A stretch of 64,000 nucleotides of DNA, from contig JAPPGF010000011.1 in assembly GCA_028875075.1 (NCBI GenBank), positions 113,643-177,642 on the forward strand, read 5' to 3'. Within the stretch, counting starts at the first letter, position 1; every line of letters starts with the position of its first letter. Under the pieces are notes generated by a model that was given only the letters and a program-made list of their open reading frames with translations, was not told the DNA's origin and ran no database searches. The position numbers and the translations under genes are program-made. The DNA is from Gemmatimonadota bacterium. GTDB taxonomy: Bacteria > Gemmatimonadota > Gemmatimonadetes > Longimicrobiales > Gaopeijiaceae. Positions 8,321-15,613 of the stretch are shown here, in pieces.

Positions 8321-10429
8321 TCAGGCGTGCTGAGCTCCCTCCTTCTCCTGCTTCCGATCAGCGATGACCTTCTGCGCTTCTTGGTCGGGAACCTGTTCGT
8401 AGCTCGCGAGCGTGCGCGTATGATACGCCCGTCCCTGGGTCATGGCCCGTAGCGCGGCTGCGTACTTGTATAGCTCGGCCTCGGGCACGAGCGCACGTAT
8501 CACGGTCCTCTCGTCCCGGGGCTCCATACCCGACACCTTGCCCCGTCGCTGCGTGAGGTCACCCATGATGTCGCCCACGTACTCGTCCGGTGTCGTGACC
8601 GATACCTCCATCACGGGCTCCAAGAGAACCGGGCGTGCCTGAGGGACCACCTTGTTGAAAGCGAGGGACGCGGCAAGCTGGAAGGCGATGTCCGAAGAGT
8701 CCACCGTGTGGAAGGAGCCGTCGAAGCACTCGGCAGTGAAGTCCACCAACGGGTAGCCCGCCAGTATTCCCTTCAGCGCCGCCTCTTGGATGCCCTTGTT
8801 CACGGAGGGTATGAACTTTCCGGGGATAACGCCTCCCTTGATTGCGTCTTTGAACTCGTAGCCACCTCCACGCGGCAGGGGTTTGACGCGGATCCAGCAG
8901 TCGCCGAACTGGCCTCGCCCTCCCGTCTGCTTCTTGAAGCGCCCTTGCCCCTCGCCGGTTCCGGCGATGGTCTCCCGATATGCGATCTTGGGAGCCTCAG
9001 TCTCGACGCTCACGTTGTACTTCCGCTTCATCCGCTCGATCTGGATGTCCAGATGCAGTTCCCCAAGCCCTCGCGCAATCGTCTGGTGCAGCTCGGAGTT
9101 GAACTCCGCGGTGAAGGTAGAGTCCTCCTCGTGAAGGCGCTGCAGCACCTCGCCCAGCTTGTCCTCGTCGTTGCGCGACACCCCGCGGATCGCGATCGCG
9201 ATGTCCGGATCGGGGAATTCGATGGCAGCCAACCGGAGGGGGCGATCCTTCGAGCAGAGCGTGTCGTTAGTGTGAGTGTGCTTGAGCTTAGCGACGACGC
9301 CTATGTCGCCCGCGTGCAGACGTGCCACCTCCAGTCGTTCCTTGCCCAGCGGGACCGAAAGGTGACCGAGCTTCTCGCTCTCTTGGTTCACCGCGTTCAG
9401 GATTTCCATGCCGTTCTCCACGCTCCCGCTCATTACCTTGAAGAACGACAACTCGCCGACGTGCGGCTCAGTCGTAGTCTTGAAGACGAGCGCGGCGAGC
9501 GGCCCGTCGTCGGACGCACTGAGTTCCACCTGCTGGTCGATGCCAGGCCGGGCCGCATGCTCCGGTCGGGCCTCGCTCGGTCTCGGGCACACCTCAACAA
9601 TCTCGGTGAGCAGCGTGCGCATTCCATATGTCAGCCTGGCCGAGCCGCAGAACAACGGACATACCTCGCCTTGCCCCATCAGCCGGTGCAGGGCGTCGAT
9701 CGCCTCGTCACGGCTGATGTGGCCCTGCTCCAAGTACTTGTCGAGCAACGCCTCATCGGCCGTCGCAAGGGTCTCCTGAAGCTCAGTCTTGTATTCGTTG
9801 AACTGTTCGCGTAGCTCACCAGGGACCTCGCCCTCCTCGAACGCACCGTTGGGCGTGCCCTTCTTGAAGATGTGTGCCTTCTCGGTCAATAGATTCACGA
9901 TTCCTCGGAACTCTTCGCCCTCGCCGATCGGAATCTGTACCGGAACCGCCTTGTTGGTGAGCTTCTCCTTGATCTCCTGGTACGCCCGCTCGAAGTCAGC
10001 GTGTTCTTTGTCCATCATCGAGACGAAGAGCAGCCTGGGCAAAGCGCGCGCCTCGCAGTACTCCCAAACCCGCTCGGTTCCGACCTCGACGCCCGACGTA
10101 GCCCCCACGACGATCAAGGCAGAGTCGGCTACGCGGACAGCAGACAGCGCCTCGCCGGTGAAATCGAGGTAACCCGGAGTATCGAGGAAGTTGATCTTGT
10201 GATCGTCGTGTTCGGCGAACGCAGGTGTCAGTTGGATAGAGATTTGGTGAGCTGCTTCTTCCGGGGTGTGCATGGTGAGGGCATGCCCCTCGGCAGGATC
10301 ACCGTGTCGTTTGGAGGTGCCAGAGACGAAGCAGAGCGCGTCGATCAGCGCCGTCTTTCCCGATCCTCCGTGCCCCAATACAGCGAGGCTGCGAATCTTC
10401 TCCGTCGCGAATTCTTTGGCGAACGCCAC
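8321..10429 (-). CDS. Elongation factor G-like protein (EF-G2/FusA2 type)
   Basis: A 702-residue translational GTPase with all EF-G domains. The start is a GTG with AGGAGG five bases upstream; the longer upstream frame is not supported. Motifs: G1 GHGGSGKT, G3 DTPGYLDF, G4-like MMDKEH, the domain IV segment GGRGQFGDCWIRVKPL and the domain V end MTQGRAYHTRTLASYEQVP. Two features mark it as a paralogue rather than housekeeping EF-G. The DTPGH histidine needed for GTP hydrolysis is replaced by Tyr, and the RGIT switch-1 motif is replaced by HQIS. Such EF-G2 proteins are known in several phyla and often do not replace EF-G in elongation. The gene stands alone, with no rpsL, rpsG or tuf nearby. 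Confidence 0.92.
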   Translation of the reverse strand: MAFAKEFATEKIRSLAVLGHGGSGKTALIDALCFVSGTSKRHGDPAEGHALTMHTPEEAAHQISIQLTPAFAEHDDHKINFLDTPGYLDFTGEALSAVRVADSALIVVGATSGVEVGTERVWEYCEARALPRLLFVSMMDKEHADFERAYQEIKEKLTNKAVPVQIPIGEGEEFRGIVNLLTEKAHIFKKGTPNGAFEEGEVPGELREQFNEYKTELQETLATADEALLDKYLEQGHISRDEAIDALHRLMGQGEVCPLFCGSARLTYGMRTLLTEIVEVCPRPSEARPEHAARPGIDQQVELSASDDGPLAALVFKTTTEPHVGELSFFKVMSGSVENGMEILNAVNQESEKLGHLSVPLGKERLEVARLHAGDIGVVAKLKHTHTNDTLCSKDRPLRLAAIEFPDPDIAIAIRGVSRNDEDKLGEVLQRLHEEDSTFTAEFNSELHQTIARGLGELHLDIQIERMKRKYNVSVETEAPKIAYRETIAGTGEGQGRFKKQTGGRGQFGDCWIRVKPLPRGGGYEFKDAIKGGVIPGKFIPSVNKGIQEAALKGILAGYPLVDFTAECFDGSFHTVDSSDIAFQLAASLAFNKVVPQARPVLLEPVMEVSVTTPDEYVGDIMGDLTQRRGKVSGMEPRDERTVIRALVPEAELYKYAAALRAMTQGRAYHTRTLASYEQVPDQEAQKVIADRKQEKEGAQHA

Positions 10430-10650
10430 GCCATCCTCCTGGTGGCTCGGTGCACGAACGGGGGCGCGCGGCGCGCGGCCGACCGTTGAAAGGCCAGCCT
10501 GGGCTTCCAGCACCGAGGAGGACGCAAGATGCCGTCCACCGCCGGGGGAGCTGGGAGCCACGGGCCCGGGGCGGCCATTCTAAAGAGCTGGCAACAACAG
10601 GGTCAAGAAAACACGCAAGGCCGCCCCCGAGTCTTCGGATGCATTCTGCC

Positions 10651-12885
10651 TCAGGGCGTTGTGCCGGTCCGCAGCTCCTGCACGAGTGCATCCATTTCGT
10701 AGACGGATTCGAGCGCCTCGACGATGCCGCGCACATCCACTGCCACCGCACGGTTGAGGTCGGGCAGGTAGATGTAGTCGCCCGGCAGACTCTCCATGTT
10801 GCCATCGAAGACGAGCCCCACGACCTCGTGCTCCTGATCGATCACGGGAGATCCCGAGTTCCCGCCGATGATGTCAGCGGTGAAGACGAAGTTGACCTCT
10901 CCGGTAAGATCAAGTCCTGCGGGAGGCGGCATCCAGCGGTCTGGCAGCGCCCACGGTGACTCGGACGGATCCGGGTAGCGAGAACCGAATGAGTAGTGCC
11001 GGTCATAGAGACCGTGGAACGTCGTGAAGGGCGGGGCGAGTGTTCCGTTGTACGGGTAGCCTGCGACCACACCATCCGCGATGCGCAGCGAGAAAGTCGC
11101 GTCCGGAGGCAGCCGGTCGGTCCCGTAGATCTCCATGCGTACGCGTCCGAGCTGCCGCGCAATTCGCTCTTCCTCGGGAAAAACGGAGGCGAGCATCTGT
11201 TGGAAGACCTGGAAGGCTGGCAAGTAGCCTCGTACGACCAACATCGCCGGATCGTCTGCGCGCAGGCTCATCCCTTCAACCGCGGCGACGGCGGTAGCGG
11301 AGTCCGCAAGCACGGAGCGCGCATAGATGGCGCGCGCGGCCTCCTCGGGTGTGCGACCTCGTAGGATGTCTTGCACCCAGCCCGTATTCACCCCGTAGTG
11401 GTCGGCAAATTCCTGGAGGCGTGCGGCCATCAGCGCGACCTCCAACTCCTCAGGCTTGTCGTCGACGTTGCGGAACTGCGTGCGCAGTCCGGCCGCGGCA
11501 CTGGGATTGGCACGCGCCACATTCATGACCTGCAGTCCGATCAGAGCGCGGACAAACGTAGACGCCTCGTACTCCTCGTTGGTAAGCGAGAGAAAACTCG
11601 CATAGGCCGGGGCGTGCTCACGTTTTCGCTCCTGCAGCTCAGCCATGCGTTCGATCAGACTTCCGTACTCGTTGGCGCGGGCAGGCGAGGAAAGGGAATC
11701 CTGCAACTCCCGCTGAGCCAGCAACCGCTTTGTTAGGATGACCGGGTCGGCCAGCCCCGCAAGCTGCCCAGTATAGGCCTTCTGACTGTTCTGTAGGCTG
11801 AAGATGTCGTTGATCAGGTCCATCCGCCGGGCTACCTCAGGGTTGGCGCCCTGAAACGCCCGGAGCACATCGATGCGGTTCTCGATGAAGGTCAGCACAC
11901 CGCGATCGCCCACGTCTCTGCGGAACTCCAACTCGGCTACAGTCTGTAGTCGGCTCGTGCTGCCGGGGTTGCCGATCACGAATACGGGGTCGCCCTCCGC
12001 GAGGCCGTCGTCGTCCAGTTCGAAGTAGTGCCCGGCGCTGTCGAGCGGATCACCCTCGTCGTTGTAGACGCGCAGGAACGCGAAGTCGAGGTTGTAGCGC
12101 GGGTAGGTAAAGTTGTCGGGATCGCCACCGTAGAAGCCGATCTGAAGCTCGGGCGCCATCACCAACTTCACATTCGTGTAGCGCCGGAACACGTACGCCG
12201 AGTAATGGCCCCCGGCGAAAAGCGAAATCACTTCGACATCGATCTCCACGTCTTCACCGCCCCGCTCTTCGACAATCCGCTCCCGTATGTCTTCGAAGAC
12301 CTCCTCCTCAGCCTCACTGCGCTCTTCGTCGTCCAGCCCCTCTAATAGGGACTCCACTTCATCGGTGACGTCGAGGATGTCCATCAACTGATCCGCCTGG
12401 AACCCCTCGATCGCTCGTTCCTCGGCGAGAGAGCGGGCGTAGAAGCCGTCCTCGATTAGGTTCTCGCCTTCGCCCGTCACTGCGGTGATGTGTTCACGAG
12501 CGCAGTGATGGTTGGTCATCACCAAACCGTCCGCCGAGACGAACGACGCCGAGCAGCCGGGAATGCGCAGCGCACCCAGGCGAGCTCTGGTGAACCAGGC
12601 GGAGTCCGGATCAAAGCCGTACTCTTGGCCGAAGTACTGCACGGGCGGGAACTCGAACGTCCACATCTTGCCGAACTCGAAACGTCCGACCTGTACCGTG
12701 TCCAGGTCGACGCCCAGGGGAGCCGCGAACCCCGGCCCGGCCGCTTCGGCGCCTGTCGCCCCAGACTCCGGTGCGGGAGTCACCGCGGCCGGAGGACCAG
12801 CAGGTGCTGCGGACGGACCGCCGCTCGCGCATGCCGCTAGGCCGACGGAGAGCACGGCCGCTAAGGCCAAGACGTACAGCTTCAT
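10651..12885 (-). CDS. S46 family dipeptidyl-peptidase lipoprotein (DPP7-like)
   Basis: A periplasmic serine exopeptidase of MEROPS family S46 that removes dipeptides from peptide N-termini. The N-terminus is a lipoprotein signal with lipobox LAAC (Cys19). Catalytic His127 lies in TNHHC, the Asp is probably in YNLDFAF, and Ser677 is in GGNSGSPV. The residue 18 positions after the Ser, which sets P1 preference (Gly in DPP7, Arg in DPP11), is Gly695 in FDGN, predicting a DPP7-like preference for hydrophobic P1. At 744 residues it is close to the family norm. AAGGAG precedes the start. It lies 51 bases downstream of the rhomboid gene in the same direction and fits the peptide-degrading profile of the window. 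Confidence 0.95.
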   Translation of the reverse strand: MKLYVLALAAVLSVGLAACASGGPSAAPAGPPAAVTPAPESGATGAEAAGPGFAAPLGVDLDTVQVGRFEFGKMWTFEFPPVQYFGQEYGFDPDSAWFTRARLGALRIPGCSASFVSADGLVMTNHHCAREHITAVTGEGENLIEDGFYARSLAEERAIEGFQADQLMDILDVTDEVESLLEGLDDEERSEAEEEVFEDIRERIVEERGGEDVEIDVEVISLFAGGHYSAYVFRRYTNVKLVMAPELQIGFYGGDPDNFTYPRYNLDFAFLRVYNDEGDPLDSAGHYFELDDDGLAEGDPVFVIGNPGSTSRLQTVAELEFRRDVGDRGVLTFIENRIDVLRAFQGANPEVARRMDLINDIFSLQNSQKAYTGQLAGLADPVILTKRLLAQRELQDSLSSPARANEYGSLIERMAELQERKREHAPAYASFLSLTNEEYEASTFVRALIGLQVMNVARANPSAAAGLRTQFRNVDDKPEELEVALMAARLQEFADHYGVNTGWVQDILRGRTPEEAARAIYARSVLADSATAVAAVEGMSLRADDPAMLVVRGYLPAFQVFQQMLASVFPEEERIARQLGRVRMEIYGTDRLPPDATFSLRIADGVVAGYPYNGTLAPPFTTFHGLYDRHYSFGSRYPDPSESPWALPDRWMPPPAGLDLTGEVNFVFTADIIGGNSGSPVIDQEHEVVGLVFDGNMESLPGDYIYLPDLNRAVAVDVRGIVEALESVYEMDALVQELRTGTTP

Positions 12886-12936
12886 GACTCGAACTCCTTG
12901 ACAGAAGGACGGCCATCGGTCGACGGCCGCAGGAAC

Positions 12937-13770
12937 CTAGTTGTGGGTGCGGTGGCGCCGCGAGACCTCGTCAAGCAGCTTGCGCTCATCACGCGTGAGC
13001 GCTGACATGCCTTCGGTTGAAATCTTGTCCAGAACCCGGTCCACCGCGTCGAGCAGTTCGCCCTCATCATTGGCACGCCAGGAACTGCTCCGGGGCTGTG
13101 ACTCCTTGTTACGCGGCACGATGGCTGGCCGACGGATCCGGCTCACGCGCCTCTTGATCGACTCAAGCCTCGCTCCGGGCCGCCAGTCCGCCCTTATGTA
13201 GACCAGCCCAGTGAGCAGGCCACCGAGGTGCGCCATATGGGCGACAGGCCCGCCGGGCGCACCGAACGCCTGCACGAACGTAAGCAGGAAGAAGAAGCCA
13301 ACCAGGTACTTCGCTTTGACCGGGAAGATGCCCCAAACGTAGATGGGTGCATCCGGCCACGACATCGCGAAGGCGAGCATTAGGCCATAACACGCGGCAG
13401 ATGCGCCGACAATGGGAGCGCCCGGAGCCAGCAGGAACGACAACAGCACGCCGCCCATTCCGCAGATCAGGTAGTACCGTAGGAACTCGCGCGAGCCCCA
13501 GCGATCCTCTAGCGGCGGCCCGAAGAAGAACAGCACCAACATGTTGACCAATAGATGAATCAGGTCCGCATGCACAAACATGTAAGTGATCGCGCCCCAC
13601 GGGCGCGTCAGCACGCGGTCGGGCCGAAATGCGAGCCACTCCAGGACCCACGTCCGCTCGGGCAGCATTAGGAGCACAACGAACGTCGCCACGTTCGCGA
13701 TAAGCAGCCGCTTCACCATCGGCGTCATCATGAAGCCGCCGAAGCTGTAGCCGCCGGTCCGGTATGCCAT
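12937..13770 (-). CDS. Rhomboid family intramembrane serine protease
   Basis: A rhomboid-like protein of 277 residues that would cleave substrates within the inner membrane. The chosen ATG (MAYRTGGYSFGGFMMTPMVK) follows a GGAGGGGG tract. Six or more helices are visible. The motifs are HLLVNMLVLFFFGPPLEDRWG, the Ser loop IVGASAACYG and the histidine helix PVAHMAHLGGLLTG. The catalytic Ser-His pair is therefore present, but the usual GxSG reads GASA, which is uncommon for active bacterial rhomboids. The C-terminal 90 residues are soluble and charged, ending in DERKLLDEVSRRHRTHN, a conserved tail in many bacterial rhomboid-family proteins. It lies 37 bases downstream of ddl. Confidence 0.9.
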   Translation of the reverse strand: MAYRTGGYSFGGFMMTPMVKRLLIANVATFVVLLMLPERTWVLEWLAFRPDRVLTRPWGAITYMFVHADLIHLLVNMLVLFFFGPPLEDRWGSREFLRYYLICGMGGVLLSFLLAPGAPIVGASAACYGLMLAFAMSWPDAPIYVWGIFPVKAKYLVGFFFLLTFVQAFGAPGGPVAHMAHLGGLLTGLVYIRADWRPGARLESIKRRVSRIRRPAIVPRNKESQPRSSSWRANDEGELLDAVDRVLDKISTEGMSALTRDERKLLDEVSRRHRTHN

Positions 13771-13807
13771 GGTTGTTCCCGCCCCCTCCTTGCGGACCGC
13801 GCCTACC

Positions 13808-14839
13808 TCACGAACTCTGCACTGGTGGCCGACCTCGCCGTCGTTCGAGTGCCAGGCGGGCAATCTGGTCGCATAGCTCCGGGAACGAGATGCCCGCGGC
13901 TTTGGCCGCCTTGGGCAGCAGGCTGTTGGCGGTCATCCCCGGGAGGCTGTTGGCCTCCAGACACCATACCCCGCCGCCATCGTCACGGATGAAGTCTACG
14001 CGCGAGAAATCATCGAGCTTGAGAAGTCGATGGGTTCGCAGCGCGAACTCCTGGACCAGCTCCGCGGACTTCGGCGAGAGCTTCGCCGGAAAAACCTCGG
14101 CTGCCATCCCGGGCTGGTACTTGCACTTGTAGTCGAAGATCTCGTGTCTCGGGATAATCTCACCGACAGGAAGTGCTCCGTCCCCGACGATCCCCACGGT
14201 AAGCTCGCGCCCGCGGATGAACTTCTCGAAGACAACGCCGTCATCGTACTGCTCCGCTTCCTCCATGGCGTCGGCCAGCTCAGGCATGCTGTGGGCCAAT
14301 CGCAGCCGCAAGGACGAGCCACCACGCGAGGCCTTAACGATCAGAGGCAATCCCAGCCGCGCCACGACCTCGTCCGTCGTCGGGCCGGGGCCCATGATCC
14401 AGTCGGGTGTGGGGATGCCCTCGTCGCGCAGTAGGCGTTTGGTCAGATCCTTGTCCATCGCCAACACGCAGCCGGTCGGATCACTGCCGGTGTAGGGGAT
14501 GCCAGCGACTTCAAGTAGAGACTGTGTCGTGCCGTCTTCGCCCCGCCCTCCGTGCAGGGCGAGGAAGGCGAGATCGATGTCTCGCAGCTCGCGTGCCTGA
14601 GTAAGCACGTCTTCGGTTTCCAACAGGTCGAGTGCTTGCTCCGTAGGCGGTAGCGCGTCTACGCCCGACTCAAACAGTCGTTGCTCCTCTTCTCGCGGCA
14701 GCACGCCGCGCGTAGTGTCGACCGCGATGACGTGGTGGCCAGCGACACGGAGCGCCGCCGCCACCTGGGCGCCCGACGCGAGCGAGACTTCGCGCTCGTC
14801 CGAAGTCCCGCCCATCAGAACGGCGATCCTCAACGCCAT
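13808..14839 (-). CDS. ddl: D-alanine--D-alanine ligase
   Basis: ATP-grasp ligase that makes D-Ala-D-Ala for peptidoglycan precursors in the cytoplasm. The N-terminus MALRIAVLMGGTSDEREVSL carries the glycine loop and Ser/Glu of the Ddl signature, followed by ALHGGRGEDGTTQ, the ATP-grasp region PLIVKASRGGSS and the C-terminal metal-binding end CLEANSLPGMTANSLLPKAA. Length 343 residues, normal. GAGGAG lies 6 bases before the ATG. It is the first gene of a probable ddl-rhomboid-S46 transcription unit. It sits away from mur/fts genes. Confidence 0.95.
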   Translation of the reverse strand: MALRIAVLMGGTSDEREVSLASGAQVAAALRVAGHHVIAVDTTRGVLPREEEQRLFESGVDALPPTEQALDLLETEDVLTQARELRDIDLAFLALHGGRGEDGTTQSLLEVAGIPYTGSDPTGCVLAMDKDLTKRLLRDEGIPTPDWIMGPGPTTDEVVARLGLPLIVKASRGGSSLRLRLAHSMPELADAMEEAEQYDDGVVFEKFIRGRELTVGIVGDGALPVGEIIPRHEIFDYKCKYQPGMAAEVFPAKLSPKSAELVQEFALRTHRLLKLDDFSRVDFIRDDGGGVWCLEANSLPGMTANSLLPKAAKAAGISFPELCDQIARLALERRRGRPPVQSS

Positions 14840-15077
14840 CAGCCACTCCTCGCTGAGAGAGCCATCGCATTCGCCCTTAGCACCACGGGCATCAGTGAAC
14901 CGTCATGCGGCGAGCACGTCGAAAGGCACGTACGCGTAGCCGATGTGCTCCCGAGACCAGCCCAGGCGGATGTCTGCCACTCGCCTGCAACAGGTCGTGG
15001 GTCGTGTGGCGGTGCGCGCACTCGAGGGAGGCGGCCTCACGCATCCAGCCATCGTATACTTCGCTCGCGCAGCGGCT

Positions 15078-15455
15078 TCAGAACGAAAACGCGCTGTCGG
15101 GCGGCGGGTGCTTGGAGAAATGAACGGGCACTCGCGCCCAAACCTCCACACGCTTCCCGTTCCTGCTGGCAGGACGGAACCGGAGATCACGCGCGCCAGC
15201 GATCGCGGCGGAGTCGAACGCCCGGTGTCCGCTGGACTCGATCACCACCACGCTGTCCACGCTACCCGTGTCGGTTACCCGAACACGCAATAGTGTCTGT
15301 CCTTCGATATTCTGGTCCCAGAGATCAAGCGGGTAGTCGATCGGTGCCTCGTTGAACAGGGGCGCCGGGCGTTCGATGGGACTGTCCGGAGCGCAGCCCG
15401 TAGAACACGCGACGAGGAGAAATGCCAGTGGTCGGCGTGAAATGGCTCGTTTCAA
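15078..15455 (-). CDS. TonB C-terminal domain lipoprotein
   Basis: About 125 residues. I prefer a TTG start (GGAG five bases upstream) because it opens directly with a lipoprotein signal, KRAISRRPLAFLLVACSTGC, with the lipobox Cys at the end. An ATG 33 bases upstream is the alternative. The rest is a TonB C-terminal fold: EGQTLLRVRVTDTGSVDSVV, AFDSAAIAGARDLRFRPA and WARVPVHF. Full TonB proteins have an N-terminal membrane anchor and a long Pro-rich linker; here there is only a lipid anchor and no linker, so it is unlikely to energise outer-membrane receptors in the classical way. Similar short TonB-like proteins are common in bacteria with many exported proteins. No obvious operon partner. 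Confidence 0.8.
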   Translation of the reverse strand: MKRAISRRPLAFLLVACSTGCAPDSPIERPAPLFNEAPIDYPLDLWDQNIEGQTLLRVRVTDTGSVDSVVVIESSGHRAFDSAAIAGARDLRFRPASRNGKRVEVWARVPVHFSKHPPPDSAFSF

Positions 15456-15613
15456 GGAGGCTCCGACGCGGCAGGATACTCTTGTCATCGCTTTCGTTTA
15501 CCCGTCCGCCTCAACGAGCTCTCGGATGGTGTGTCCTGACGCGCCGCCGCCGAAGCGGGTACGATCGAGAGCAGCGGCTGGCCGAACCGCACTACGATCA
15601 CCCTCGCCCGCAG

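Noticed and set aside
8708..9814. Long plus-strand frame opposite the EF-G-like gene
   Set aside because: Antisense shadow of a well-supported gene; high GC produces such frames throughout the window.
14860..15080. Minus-strand frame ending ADIRLGWSREHIGYAYVPFD in the ddl-TonB gap
   Set aside because: The upstream half of the frame overlaps the TonB gene and is low-complexity; no start or family identified.
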